The notes: generated by a model not told the origin, from the sequence alone. DNA of 64,000 nt from Flavicella sediminum (GCF_006381105.1 NZ_VDET01000002.1:1525578-1589577), one strand, 5' to 3'. Numbered from the stretch's first letter, positions 18,599-27,834 are shown. Numbers and translations are program-made.

Positions 18599-18853
18599 AT
18601 GATTCTAAATTCCATGCGCACAGTAGCCGACTTAAAAAAAGGAGAAATGGGGACCATTGAAAATTTGTCTTTTGACGAAATTCCATTGGCCTTAATGGAA
18701 ATGGGTTGTATTCCTGGAAAACAAGTAACACTTATTCAGCGTGCTCCTATGAATGACCCATTATATATCAGTGTAAATGGAAGTCATTTTGCCATAAGAA
18801 GAGAAACAGCAGAATGTATTGTTTTGACAAAACTGTTGTGCGATGAAATCTAA
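18599..18853 (+). CDS. feoA: FeoA-type ferrous iron transport protein
   Basis: Small SH3-fold cytosolic protein that supports FeoB. The sequence TVADLKKGEMGTI ... LMEMGCIPGKQVTLIQRAPMNDPLYISVNGSHFAIRRETA is characteristic of the family. An internal ATG at 18614 gives an N-terminus (MRTVADL) that resembles other FeoA proteins better, and would leave a more normal leader after the -7 element, so the true start may be 15 bases later. The end overlaps the feoB start by 11 bases, showing a tight operon. Confidence 0.92.
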   Translation: MILNSMRTVADLKKGEMGTIENLSFDEIPLALMEMGCIPGKQVTLIQRAPMNDPLYISVNGSHFAIRRETAECIVLTKLLCDEI

Positions 18854-20948
18854 AAAAAATTTAAATGTAGCCTTAGTTGGAAATCCAAATACAGGTAAAA
18901 CTTCGCTTTTTAATCAGTTAACAGGACTGACACAAAAGGTTGGGAATTACCCTGGTATTACAGTTGATAAGAAACAAGGGTCTTCCAAATTGCCAAACGG
19001 TACTACAGCCACTATTACCGATTTACCAGGAACCTATAGCATCAATCCTACTTCTTTAGATGAAAGTATTGTCTTAGAAACTTTATTAGATAATGACAAC
19101 GAGAATTTCCCTGATGTTGTTATAGTAGTTGCTGAGGTAGAAAATATCAAAAGAAATTTATTGCTGTTTACACAAGTCAAAGATTTAAAAATCCCCACCA
19201 TTTTGGTCATAAATATGGCCGATCAAATGGAGCGTAAAGGTATTTTTATAGATATTGAACAGTTAAAAGAAGAATTAAAAACAGAAATAGTTTTAATTAG
19301 CGCTCGTAAAAAAGAAGGAATCAATACCTTAAAGAAAAAATTACTAGGCTATAAAAATTTTGATACCAATCCGGTATTAAAAGTTTCTGATAAAATAGAC
19401 AAAGCTTATTTTGAAGATGTAAAAGCTCGGCTAAAAGGATTTACAACCTACAAATCTTGGTTGCTTATTACGCAAAAAGAACCTGTTAAATTTATTTCAG
19501 AAGCTTCTAAGCATGTCATTGAAAATTTTAAAATTGACCAGAGTCGCTTAAAAAAATACCAACACAAAGAAACCATTTATAGATATCAGTTTATAAATGA
19601 TGTGTTGAAGAAAACTTATAAAATAGACCACTCTAAAGCCAAAGATTTACGAAGTTATTTAGACCGTGTGTTAACGCATAAAGTATTTGGGTATTTAATT
19701 TTTACCAGTATTTTATTGCTAATGTTTCAATCGGTATTTGATTGGGCCACCTTACCAATGGATTTTATTGACGTCACTTTTTCAAATTTAAGTGAATGGG
19801 CGAAAATGAAACTGCCAGAAGGGGTTATTTCTAATTTAATTACAGAAGGAATTATTCCGGGAATTGGAGGTATCGTTATTTTTATTCCGCAAATCGCCAT
19901 CTTGTTTTTGTTTGTAGCCACCCTTGAAGAAACGGGTTATATGAGCCGTGTGGTTTTTCTAATGGATAAGGTAATGCGTCGTTTTGGAATGAGTGGAAAA
20001 AGTGTGATTCCCTTAATTTCGGGTACGGCATGTGCAATCCCTGCAATTATGGCTACCCGTAATATTGTGGGTTGGAAAGATCGACTAATTACCATTTTAG
20101 TAACACCATTTACCACCTGTTCTGCGCGTTTGCCTGTATATGCAATTATCATTGCTTTAATTATACCTGAAGATCGAGTATTGGGTATTTTTAGTTTGCA
20201 AGGTTTGGTGCTCATGGCATTGTATGTTTTAGGATTTGCTTCGGCAATTATTTCAGCCTATATTTTAAACAAAGTATTAAAAGTAGATAGTAAAAGCTTT
20301 TTTATTGTGGAAATGCCAAACTATAAATTGCCTTCTTTAAAAAACATTGTCTTAGATGTTTTGGAAAAAACAAAGGCCTTTGTATTGGGTGCTGGAAAAA
20401 TAATTTTAGCTATCTCTGTGGTTTTGTGGTTTTTGGCAAGTAATGGTACCAGCGATTTTAAGAATGCTGAAACTATTGTGACTGAGAAAAATAAAGATTC
20501 GAATTTACCTACAGAAGAATTGGAACGAGAAATAGCTTCCTATAAGTTAGAAAATTCTTATATTGGGGTGATGGGGAAAATGATTGAACCTGCTATTGAA
20601 CCGCTAGGGTATGATTGGAAAATTGGAATTGCTTTGATCAGTTCTTTTGCCGCTAGAGAAGTTTTTGTAGGGACACTTTCAACCATATATAGTGTGGGTA
20701 ATGATGATGAAGGTACCATCAAACAAAGAATGGCTGCAGAAATTAATCCTGTAACCAAGGAAAAAAGATTTAATTTTCCAGCGGGGATGTCTTTATTGGT
20801 GTTTTATGCCTTTGCCATGCAATGTATGGGAACACTAGCCATCGTTAAAAGAGAGACAAAATCGTGGAAGTGGCCGATGTTGCAATTGGTAGGTATGGGA
20901 CTTTTGGCATATTTAGCAGCATTTGTTACCTTTGCTATATTAAAATAA
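18843..20948 (+). CDS. feoB: ferrous iron transporter FeoB
   Basis: Inner-membrane Fe(II) transporter with an N-terminal G domain. Visible motifs are the P-loop GNPNTGKTS (G1), the switch region NYPGITV, DLPGTYS (G3) and NMAD (G4), followed by a helical GDI-like region and about eight transmembrane segments containing two Gate-type repeats (SGTACAIPAIMATR, SSFAAREVFVGTL). At 701 residues it is of usual size. It is translated from a start inside the end of feoA, and the small Cys-rich membrane protein follows three bases after the stop. Confidence 0.97.
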   Translation: MKSKKNLNVALVGNPNTGKTSLFNQLTGLTQKVGNYPGITVDKKQGSSKLPNGTTATITDLPGTYSINPTSLDESIVLETLLDNDNENFPDVVIVVAEVENIKRNLLLFTQVKDLKIPTILVINMADQMERKGIFIDIEQLKEELKTEIVLISARKKEGINTLKKKLLGYKNFDTNPVLKVSDKIDKAYFEDVKARLKGFTTYKSWLLITQKEPVKFISEASKHVIENFKIDQSRLKKYQHKETIYRYQFINDVLKKTYKIDHSKAKDLRSYLDRVLTHKVFGYLIFTSILLLMFQSVFDWATLPMDFIDVTFSNLSEWAKMKLPEGVISNLITEGIIPGIGGIVIFIPQIAILFLFVATLEETGYMSRVVFLMDKVMRRFGMSGKSVIPLISGTACAIPAIMATRNIVGWKDRLITILVTPFTTCSARLPVYAIIIALIIPEDRVLGIFSLQGLVLMALYVLGFASAIISAYILNKVLKVDSKSFFIVEMPNYKLPSLKNIVLDVLEKTKAFVLGAGKIILAISVVLWFLASNGTSDFKNAETIVTEKNKDSNLPTEELEREIASYKLENSYIGVMGKMIEPAIEPLGYDWKIGIALISSFAAREVFVGTLSTIYSVGNDDEGTIKQRMAAEINPVTKEKRFNFPAGMSLLVFYAFAMQCMGTLAIVKRETKSWKWPMLQLVGMGLLAYLAAFVTFAILK

Positions 20949-20950
20949 GA

Positions 20951-21067
20951 ATGATACAAGAAATTGTTATTTATATTTTACTAGGTATTGCACTTTTTTT
21001 CTTGTTTTCTAAGTTTTGGAAAAAGATCAAGAAAAAAGGAGCTTGCGATACAAATTGTGATTGCTGA
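20951..21067 (+). CDS. FeoB-associated Cys-rich membrane mini-protein
   Basis: A 38-residue protein with one transmembrane helix (IVIYILLGIALFFLFSKFW) followed by a basic stretch and a Cys-rich tail CDTNCDC. Short proteins of this shape commonly follow feoB in Bacteroidota and Firmicutes, and are thought to act as a small FeoB partner that may bind iron or a cluster; the exact role is not established. I chose the ATG at 20951, three bases after the feoB stop; a longer in-frame reading would run into feoB and is unlikely. Confidence 0.8.
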   Translation: MIQEIVIYILLGIALFFLFSKFWKKIKKKGACDTNCDC

Positions 21068-21107
21068 TGAAAAAGATTGTTTATTAATAAATTTATAACA
21101 ATCTAAT

Positions 21108-21656
21108 ATGATAAGAAGTGTAAGAGGTGAGGTATGGAAAGATCTTGAATTAGTAGATAATATTACAACCACCAAAAAATATAGAATATCCAATATGGGT
21201 CGCTTCTCTTACGAACTTGACGGTAAACAAGTTCTAGCAGGTAAGCCCTTAACAAACGGTTACGAAACTCTTTCCTTAAAAAATAAAGACACCATGAAAA
21301 AAGCGACACGCTATGTTCATAAATTGGTGGCTCAAAATTTTTTAGAACAAGGTGACGGTGTTTTTGTAATTCATTTGAACTATGACAAATTAGACAACCG
21401 TGTTGAAAATTTGAAATGGGCAACCAAAAGAGAAAAGGAAAAACATCAGTTTGCCAATCCTATTTATATTGATAGAGTATACGTAAAAGGAAGTGCTAAG
21501 TTGACCGAAGGAAGAGTCCGAATGATCAAGAAAAAGGTCCTAGATCCAAATAGAAAGACAAGAATGAAAATGATTGCCAAGCAGTTTGGAATTTCTGAAA
21601 TGCAATTGTATCGTATCAAAACCGGAGAAAATTGGGGTGAAGTTACGATTGATTAA
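21108..21656 (+). CDS. NUMOD4 / HNH-like protein with C-terminal helix-turn-helix-like segment
   Basis: A 182-residue protein in three visible parts. The first is a NUMOD4-type DNA-binding motif (GEVWKDLELVDN ... YRISNMGRF). The second is an HNH_3-like core (YVHKLVAQNFL ... VIHLNYDKLDNRVENLKWATKREKEKHQ), with the conserved His kept although the preceding position of the usual NHIDGDK segment is changed. The third is a C-terminal helix-turn-helix-like stretch (MIAKQFGISEMQLYRIKTGENW). Such modules occur in free-standing homing endonucleases, but here it sits as an ordinary gene 40 bases after the feo operon with no intron or intein nearby. It could be a nuclease or a domesticated DNA-binding protein. 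Confidence 0.7.
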   Translation: MIRSVRGEVWKDLELVDNITTTKKYRISNMGRFSYELDGKQVLAGKPLTNGYETLSLKNKDTMKKATRYVHKLVAQNFLEQGDGVFVIHLNYDKLDNRVENLKWATKREKEKHQFANPIYIDRVYVKGSAKLTEGRVRMIKKKVLDPNRKTRMKMIAKQFGISEMQLYRIKTGENWGEVTID

Positions 21657-21701
21657 GTCTAGTAGTCTGTAAACGAATTTCAATAAGAAAAGCAAAAACA
21701 T

Positions 21702-21738
21702 AAAAAAAACGGATGAAAGAAATTTCATCCGTTTTTTT
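21702..21738. terminator. bidirectional terminator between convergent genes
   Basis: AACGGATGAAA / TTTCATCCGTT stem flanked by A8 and T7 runs, between the HNH-like gene and the convergent TonB-receptor gene. Confidence 0.85.
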
Positions 21739-21744
21739 GTTTTG

Positions 21745-24117
21745 TTAGAAGTTAAAAGTAACTCCCACTAAAAAGTTTCTTGTGGCTTGTGGGTAAAAAT
21801 AAGTACCCCAATCAGGATCGTAATAACCGTTAGAGATGTACTTTTCGCTAAAAATATTATTTACCAAAGCGTTAAAAGTAATGCTAGTAAAAACAGATTT
21901 AGGAATAAATACATAATTTACATTCAAATCATTTGTGAAGTAGTCCGCAAGTTTTTTGTCACTTTCTTCTAAGTTAGTCAAAAATTGTTCGCTTACATAT
22001 TTCGATAATAAGGCAAGCTCAAGATTTGCTACTGGTTTTACTGAAATGGTATTGGCAGCTACAATTTCAGGTGAAAAAGAGATGTCCGTGTTTCCAAAAT
22101 TGGTTGGCACATTATTGATGTCTCTATTAAAATCAAGATTTTTATTATTGCTAAAAGTAGCATTTGGACGAATGCTAATATATTCATTGAATTTAATGTC
22201 TGCATCAATTTCAATTCCTAATCGATAGCTTTTCCCACTATTCGTTTTACTAAAAGCACCATTGTTGTCAACTTGCCCTGTCAAGACTAACTGATCCACG
22301 TACTTCATATAGTAAATATTGCTATTTAGTTTCATGTTTTCTGATTTGTATCTCCAACCCAATTCAAAGTCATTTAACTCCTCTGGTCTAGGAAAGTCTG
22401 CGGTATTAGCAATTTCTTTAAAATCACCTCTACCTGCTTCTTTATGTGCCTTAGCGTAGGAAATATAAAAATTATTAGCTTCGTTTGCAGTATAGCTCAA
22501 TCCTACTTTTGGATTAAAGAAATTGTATATTTCGTCAACCAAAGGTGCGTTTTTTACTTCTGCCTTGTAGCTTACTCTTCTTTGCTGTAAATCAACAAAT
22601 CCGTCTAATTTGTCCGTTATTTTATAGCTTACTTTTGCAAAAATGTTGACGTCTGTTTTATTTCCGGGTCTGTCGTAATAAATATCTCTAATTTCGGTAG
22701 TTCCTGCAAATCTGTTCCAAATTGTTTCGCCAAAATGACGACCTTCATGTTTGTTTGCAGCTCCTCCTAAAATAAAATCAACCACCTCATTTTTGTAGTT
22801 TAATGAGTAGGTGATTCCGTAAAAATGACTGTTTGCGTAGCGTCTAACTATATTATCAGCGTTTTCAGCAACTTGATCAGCAACATTTATTGGGTTTCCA
22901 TCATCACCCCATGCTTGATTGTATTCTTCATAAAAACCTCTACCTCTTGTGTAATGCAAAGCTACATTCGAAGAAATTGTATTGTTGTATTTTTGATTCC
23001 AATGCAATTGCGCATGATCTTGCTTGTAATTATCTACTTGATTGTCGTAAAAAGCACGAATGTTCCAACTGTTATCATAAATAGCTCCCGCTGCATTAAA
23101 GGTTCTGTCACTTGCCGCAGTAGCAGCATCAACACCATACCAAGCTTGGTAAGTAATTTCTTCTCCACCAAAAAGTAAGGCTTTTATCAAAGTATTGTCA
23201 TCGATATAATTTGCCTGTAAAAAATAAGATTCCAAGTCTGAACTTGCTCTATCCAAATAACCATCAGATCTTATTTTTGAAAATCTTCCAGATAACTCAA
23301 GATGGTTATTTAATAAACCTGTATTAAATTTAACCGTGTTTTTTAGCGTGTTAAAAGAACCAATTGAACTTGAAATTTGCCCCCCTTGTTTCTGTGAAAT
23401 ACCATCGGTTAATAAATTTAAACTTGCACCAAAGGCACCGGCACCATTTGTTGAAGTTCCTACACCTCTTTGTAATTGAATGTTTTCAACAGAAGAAGTG
23501 AAGTCACCAAGGTTTACCCAAAAGGTACCCTGACTTTCAGCATCATTGTAGGGAATTCCGTTTATAGTTACGTTAATTCTAGAAGCGTCAGAACCACGAA
23601 CTCTTAATGAAGAATATCCGATTCCAGCTCCAGCATCACTTGTTGTAACTACTGAAGGTAAATAGTTTAACAATGAGGGAATATCCTGACCAAGATTTCT
23701 TTTTGCCAATTCCTTTTTACTAATGTTGGAATGTGTTACTGGGGCATTGGCACCAACTCGAACAGCAGAAACCAATACTTCATCTAAAACAGCAGCACTT
23801 GCCGTTAAAACAAAAGTACTAGTGGTTGTTTCTGAAATTTGAATTTCCTGTGTTATGGTTGCGTATCCCAAGTAAGAAATTTCTAAGTTGTAGCTTCCTT
23901 TAGGAACGGATATTCTGAAATTACCATTGGTGTTAGTAGTCGTTCCTTTGTTTAAACTTTTAATTAAAACAGTAGCGCCAGAAAGTGGTGTCTGATTTTC
24001 ATCTACAACTTTTCCGTTCAACTTACTATTTTGTGCTTGAACAATTATGGAACTAAATAATAGGAATAAAAAAGGTACTAGAAGCTTCGCTTTTTTAAAG
24101 GATGTGTTTTTTTTCAT
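21745..24117 (-). CDS. TonB-dependent outer-membrane receptor, predicted thiamine transporter
   Basis: A 790-residue outer-membrane receptor. After a signal peptide ending SSIIVQAQ comes a carboxypeptidase-regulatory-like domain (LNGKVVDENQTPLSGATVLI), then a plug domain (about 115-235: NLGQDIPSLLNYLPSVV, NGIPYNDAESQG, VENIQLQRGVGTSTNG), and a 22-strand barrel ending in the typical aromatic FLVGVTFNF. The start at 24117 is preferred because the signal peptide begins there. The gene lies directly downstream of a TPP riboswitch, so it is predicted to import thiamine or a precursor; riboswitch-controlled TonB receptors of this kind are known in Bacteroidetes. No pnuT-like transporter or thiamine kinase is adjacent. 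Confidence 0.9.
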   Translation of the reverse strand: MKKNTSFKKAKLLVPFLFLLFSSIIVQAQNSKLNGKVVDENQTPLSGATVLIKSLNKGTTTNTNGNFRISVPKGSYNLEISYLGYATITQEIQISETTTSTFVLTASAAVLDEVLVSAVRVGANAPVTHSNISKKELAKRNLGQDIPSLLNYLPSVVTTSDAGAGIGYSSLRVRGSDASRINVTINGIPYNDAESQGTFWVNLGDFTSSVENIQLQRGVGTSTNGAGAFGASLNLLTDGISQKQGGQISSSIGSFNTLKNTVKFNTGLLNNHLELSGRFSKIRSDGYLDRASSDLESYFLQANYIDDNTLIKALLFGGEEITYQAWYGVDAATAASDRTFNAAGAIYDNSWNIRAFYDNQVDNYKQDHAQLHWNQKYNNTISSNVALHYTRGRGFYEEYNQAWGDDGNPINVADQVAENADNIVRRYANSHFYGITYSLNYKNEVVDFILGGAANKHEGRHFGETIWNRFAGTTEIRDIYYDRPGNKTDVNIFAKVSYKITDKLDGFVDLQQRRVSYKAEVKNAPLVDEIYNFFNPKVGLSYTANEANNFYISYAKAHKEAGRGDFKEIANTADFPRPEELNDFELGWRYKSENMKLNSNIYYMKYVDQLVLTGQVDNNGAFSKTNSGKSYRLGIEIDADIKFNEYISIRPNATFSNNKNLDFNRDINNVPTNFGNTDISFSPEIVAANTISVKPVANLELALLSKYVSEQFLTNLEESDKKLADYFTNDLNVNYVFIPKSVFTSITFNALVNNIFSEKYISNGYYDPDWGTYFYPQATRNFLVGVTFNF

Positions 24118-24204
24118 TTTTAAAAAATGAATAAAAAGAGGCAATTATTCTTAATATTTAAATTAATCATAATTGTGTATGTATCAACATACGGTTAAAA
24201 ATAA

Positions 24205-24295
24205 CTCACGTTTTACGCGCGTCCCTTGGCAGCATTACCTGCCCAGGTTCTTTGGGTATGATCTCAGCCTTGCGGCACCCCTTTATTGAGAACGG
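24205..24295 (-). promoter_or_regulatory. TPP (THI-box) riboswitch
   Basis: Read on the minus strand, the region contains the conserved thi-box elements in order: GGGGTGCC, GGCTGAGATCATACCC, GAACCTGGGCAGGTAATG and the closing GCTGCCAAGGGA. The CTGAGA and ACCTG cores are those that contact thiamine pyrophosphate. It sits about 90 bases before the TonB-receptor start, with a -7 element immediately upstream. Confidence 0.95.
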
Positions 24296-24297
24296 CG

Positions 24298-24305
24298 CAA
24301 AATTA
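24298..24305 (-). promoter_or_regulatory. putative -7 element upstream of the TPP riboswitch
   Basis: TAATTTTG on the minus strand matches TAnnTTTG and predicts a transcript start near 24292, just ahead of the aptamer's first stem. Confidence 0.5.
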
Positions 24306-24406
24306 GGTCACATTTCTGAATAAAAAAAGGAAGTTCGCAATTATTTACAAGAAGCTAAGTGGTTTAAAATAAATAACTTAAAGTATTGTGTGGGCCTAGG
24401 TTTACT

Positions 24407-25057
24407 TTAGTCTTTTTCTACAGCATCCCAAATAGGAATTTTTAGAAATTCAGAAAGTAATTTTGTGTCTTTTCTTAAAACATACAGACTTCCATGATCG
24501 ATGACATGAAGTCGTTTGCCTGTTTTTAAAACCAAATTTAACTCATAGCTATAATAACTGTTTTCATCTCCAGTTACATATTCTGAAACTATTTGTAAGG
24601 CATGTATTTTTGAAAGTTGTATGCAGTTTTTATTTTCTTCTATAGGAGCTAGGGAAGTACTTCTTTTTATTTTTCCTTTGGAGTAATAACCTAAATTTTT
24701 ATCAAATTTAATTTTTTTCCTATTGTATAAAAAAAGCCAAATACCAATAAGTATAAATAAACCACAGCCAAAATATACGCCTATAAGATTATTACTTGAC
24801 AGTTGGTTTTGTTCATTTTGAAAAATCTTATAACCAACAAACATTGGAAAGAAAACAAAGAACCAAGGAAAAACATGAAAAAGAATTGTTTTTTCAAAAA
24901 CAATTTTACGGTCTTTTTGTACCGCGGTATGTGTGCAAAAACTTGTTCCCCCTAGGTTTAAAGGAGTCCATTCTGTAATGTTTGCAATGGGATCTGTTAT
25001 GTTTTTTGGTTGCGTACAAGGACTTTTCTTGCCAAATAATTTTTGAAGAAATTTCAT
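24407..25057 (-). CDS. membrane protein of unknown function, possibly PH-like
   Basis: A 216-residue protein with two transmembrane helices (about 60-78 and 92-112, KTILFHVFPWFFVFFPMFVG and LIGVYFGCGLFILIGIWLFLY) and a C-terminal soluble domain of about 100 residues (YYSYELNLVLKTGKRLHVIDH) whose strand pattern recalls bacterial PH-like domains. I do not recognise a named family. It begins 12 bases after the GGGPS stop, so it is the likely third gene of the PPTase-GGGPS operon. Confidence 0.6.
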   Translation of the reverse strand: MKFLQKLFGKKSPCTQPKNITDPIANITEWTPLNLGGTSFCTHTAVQKDRKIVFEKTILFHVFPWFFVFFPMFVGYKIFQNEQNQLSSNNLIGVYFGCGLFILIGIWLFLYNRKKIKFDKNLGYYSKGKIKRSTSLAPIEENKNCIQLSKIHALQIVSEYVTGDENSYYSYELNLVLKTGKRLHVIDHGSLYVLRKDTKLLSEFLKIPIWDAVEKD

Positions 25058-25069
25058 AAGGAAGCAATC

Positions 25070-25792
25070 TTACAGTTGGTTTAAAAAATCTTGATTTTCT
25101 TCAAATACAGTACCAATCACAACCATATCTGCGCCATGCTTAAAAGCAGTTTGTATGGCTTCTTTCGTTCGTAAGCCGCCACCAACAATTAAGGGTACGC
25201 TAACTTCTTTGGCTACTTTAGAAATGATACTTGCTTGTATAGCGGTTTTTGCTCCGGAACCTGCTTCCAAATAAATCAGTTGCTTGCCCATATATTGTCC
25301 GGCCAATGCTGTATGTACAATTTTAGTAGGATCACTTTGAGAAATTGGTTTTGTTTTACTCACTCTTTGTACTGCTGTTTCGTTACCACCGTCTATTAGT
25401 ATATAGGCCGTTGGGATAATTTCCAATTGGGTGTTTTTTAAAATGGGGGCAGCGGCAATTTGTTGGTGAATTAAATATTCAGGATTGTCGCCCGATAACA
25501 AGGATAAAAACAAAATGGCATCGGCTTCATTTGTGATTTGATTGTGATTTCCAGGAAAAATTAAAATAGGAAGTGCACATTTTTTTTTGAAGGATTCCAC
25601 AAATAAATGCGTCACATTATTTTGCACCGTACTTCCCCCAATAAAAATTAAATGGATGGCTTGGTTTTTTATTTTTTCGCAAATTTCATCTAAATCTGAA
25701 AGTTTCGTTTTATCAGGGTCTAATAAAAGTGCAATCAGTTTTTTACCTTTTTTCTTTGCAGAAATTATATGTTTTAGAATGGCAGTCGTCAT
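25070..25792 (-). CDS. geranylgeranylglyceryl phosphate synthase (GGGPS/PcrB family)
   Basis: TIM-barrel prenyltransferase that joins a long isoprenyl diphosphate to glycerol 1-phosphate with an ether bond. Motifs seen: LIALLLDPDKT near the N-terminus, FIGGSTVQNN, PILIFPGNHNQI, YLEAGSGAKT, PLIVGGGLRTKEA and GADMVVIGTVFE, which together form the phosphate and prenyl-substrate sites. Bacteroidota homologues belong to a bacterial group of this otherwise archaeal-lipid enzyme; the end product in these bacteria is not firmly known. Start 25792 (MTTAILKH) follows the PPTase stop by one base, which fits tight coupling. Confidence 0.92.
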   Translation of the reverse strand: MTTAILKHIISAKKKGKKLIALLLDPDKTKLSDLDEICEKIKNQAIHLIFIGGSTVQNNVTHLFVESFKKKCALPILIFPGNHNQITNEADAILFLSLLSGDNPEYLIHQQIAAAPILKNTQLEIIPTAYILIDGGNETAVQRVSKTKPISQSDPTKIVHTALAGQYMGKQLIYLEAGSGAKTAIQASIISKVAKEVSVPLIVGGGLRTKEAIQTAFKHGADMVVIGTVFEENQDFLNQL

Positions 25793-25793
25793 G

Positions 25794-26423
25794 TTATTTT
25801 GCTGCTTTTGGTAAAGCATATACTAAAGTAAAGTCTTCTATAGAAAGAAAATGAATATGGTAGTTTTCCTTTAAATCACCTTTTAAAATCCAGCCGGTAG
25901 TTTTGTCGTCATGCAAGGTAAAAGCATCTATAGGTAAATGCTGACTAAATAAAAGTCCGCCATCTGGATGAATTTTATACAAAGATTCTTTGGCGCCCCA
26001 CAAAACGGTAAGTTGCTCAATTTTATTTTCTTCTTTTAAATAACTATTTTCTTTGTCCACAAATTTATGGGCAATGCGTAAAATTTTATCTCTGTTTTTT
26101 TCAATATCGATACCTACACATTGGTGGCTTATAATAACGGCAGAATAGTTGAAAGAATGTGTGATAGAAATATGCTTCCCGTCTTTTAAATGCGGTTTTC
26201 CATCTTCGGTATAAAATAAATCAGCGTCCGTATACCCAAATTCTTTTAATAAATGCCGAACACTAACAAACCCTTTTTGATGCATTTCAGATCGCATGCT
26301 ATGCACGCGTTGTTGGCTCGTTTCTGTTAAATAAATACTTTGCAGTTCTTGTAAGGATTCTGTTATTTTCCATACTAGTACTTTGGTATTTTCGTCAACG
26401 ATAATTGTTTTCTTTAAAGGCAT
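25794..26423 (-). CDS. 4'-phosphopantetheinyl transferase (Sfp-like)
   Basis: Enzyme that activates acyl-carrier or peptidyl-carrier proteins by adding the phosphopantetheine arm of CoA. The two family signatures are present: GIDIEKNRDK (the Mg-binding V/IGID.E motif) and LWGAKESLYK (the W..KES..K motif). The 209-residue length fits the Sfp group. It is the first gene of an operon with GGGPS and a membrane protein, and is divergent from ahcY with back-to-back -7 elements between them. Its carrier substrate is not in the window. Confidence 0.9.
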   Translation of the reverse strand: MPLKKTIIVDENTKVLVWKITESLQELQSIYLTETSQQRVHSMRSEMHQKGFVSVRHLLKEFGYTDADLFYTEDGKPHLKDGKHISITHSFNYSAVIISHQCVGIDIEKNRDKILRIAHKFVDKENSYLKEENKIEQLTVLWGAKESLYKIHPDGGLLFSQHLPIDAFTLHDDKTTGWILKGDLKENYHIHFLSIEDFTLVYALPKAAK

Positions 26424-26432
26424 TTATATTGT

Positions 26433-26453
26433 CAAAGGTATTTCGTAATTTTG
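26433..26453. promoter_or_regulatory. back-to-back -7 elements for PPTase (minus) and ahcY (plus)
   Basis: Minus-strand TACCTTTG (26440 to 26433) and plus-strand TAATTTTG (26446-26453) are both perfect TAnnTTTG matches only five bases apart, so the two divergent promoters must overlap. Confidence 0.5.
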
Positions 26454-26481
26454 CAATCTAATTTTCACAAATATAAGAACT

Positions 26482-27798
26482 ATGAGTTCAGAAACATCTA
26501 CATACACAAAATTTAAAGTAAAAGACATTAGTCTAGCTGACTGGGGTCGTAAAGAAATTCATTTAGCTGAAGCAGAGATGCCAGGGTTGATGAGTTTAAG
26601 AGAAGAGTATAAAGGACAAAAGCCTTTAGCAGGTGCACGTATCGCAGGATGTTTGCATATGACTATTCAAACCGCTGTTTTAATTGAAACTTTGGTTGAT
26701 TTAGGTGCTGAGGTAACTTGGAGTTCTTGTAATATTTTTTCTACGCAAGATCAAGCTGCTGCTGCAATTGCTGCTGCGGGAGTTTCTGTTTATGCTTGGA
26801 AAGGTTTAAGTGAAGAAGAATTTGACTGGTGTATTGAACAAACTTTGTTCTTTGGAGAAGATAAAAAACCATTGAATTTAATTTTAGATGATGGAGGTGA
26901 TTTAACCAATATGGTATTGGATCGTTACCCAGAATTAGTTCCTGGAATTAAAGGATTATCAGAAGAAACAACTACAGGTGTACATAGATTGTATGACAGA
27001 GTAAAGGCTGGAACTTTACCAATGCCTGCAATCAATGTAAATGATTCTGTAACAAAATCTAAATTTGATAACAAATACGGTTGTAAAGAATCTGCAGTAG
27101 ATGCAATTCGTAGAGCAACGGATGTAATGATGGCTGGAAAAGTTGCTGTGGTTGCTGGTTATGGTGATGTAGGTAAAGGTACTGCTGCTTCTTTAGCAGG
27201 TGCTGGAGCTAGAGTTATTGTTACGGAAATTGATCCTATTTGTGCTTTGCAAGCGGCAATGGACGGTTTTGAAGTTCGTAAAATGGACGATGCTATTTTA
27301 AGAGCTGATATTGTAATTACAACTACTGGTAATAAAGATATTATTGTTGGTCGTCACTTCAAAGCTTTAAAAGACAAAGCTATTGTTTGTAATATTGGGC
27401 ATTTTGACAATGAAATTGACATGGGTTGGTTGAATGAAAACTACGGAGATTCTAAAGTTGAAATCAAACCTCAAGTAGATCAGTATACAATTGATGGAAA
27501 AGAATTTTTAGTATTGGCTGAAGGTCGTTTGGTAAACTTAGGTTGTGCAACTGGACATCCAAGTTTTGTAATGAGTAACTCATTTACAAACCAAACATTG
27601 GCGCAATTAGAATTGTGGTTGAATGAAGGTAAATACGAAAACGACGTATACATGTTACCTAAGCATTTAGATGAAAAAGTTGCACGTTTGCATTTGGCTA
27701 AAATTGGTGTTGAATTAGATGTTTTAAACGAAGAACAAGCTGAATATATTGATGTAAAAGTAGAAGGACCATACAAGCCTGAATACTACAGATACTAA
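26482..27798 (+). CDS. ahcY: S-adenosylhomocysteine hydrolase
   Basis: NAD-dependent enzyme of the activated-methyl cycle that splits S-adenosylhomocysteine into adenosine and homocysteine. Visible hallmarks: [16 protein letters not shown], the substrate segment [15 protein letters not shown], the NAD-binding [19 protein letters not shown], and the C-terminal [13 protein letters not shown] ... YKPEYYRY end that supplies a Lys and Tyr to the neighbouring subunit. At 438 residues it is full length. It stands alone in its operon and is followed by a REP-like hairpin and a terminator. Confidence 0.98.
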   Translation: MSSETSTYTKFKVKDISLADWGRKEIHLAEAEMPGLMSLREEYKGQKPLAGARIAGCLHMTIQTAVLIETLVDLGAEVTWSSCNIFSTQDQAAAAIAAAGVSVYAWKGLSEEEFDWCIEQTLFFGEDKKPLNLILDDGGDLTNMVLDRYPELVPGIKGLSEETTTGVHRLYDRVKAGTLPMPAINVNDSVTKSKFDNKYGCKESAVDAIRRATDVMMAGKVAVVAGYGDVGKGTAASLAGAGARVIVTEIDPICALQAAMDGFEVRKMDDAILRADIVITTTGNKDIIVGRHFKALKDKAIVCNIGHFDNEIDMGWLNENYGDSKVEIKPQVDQYTIDGKEFLVLAEGRLVNLGCATGHPSFVMSNSFTNQTLAQLELWLNEGKYENDVYMLPKHLDEKVARLHLAKIGVELDVLNEEQAEYIDVKVEGPYKPEYYRY

Positions 27799-27834
27799 AA
27801 AGTGTTGAAAAGTTGAATTGTGTAAACGTTTAAC

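Noticed and set aside
21108-21656. Reading the NUMOD4/HNH-like gene as part of a mobile intron or intein
   Set aside because: Neighbouring genes are uninterrupted and no splicing motifs or intron boundaries are visible.
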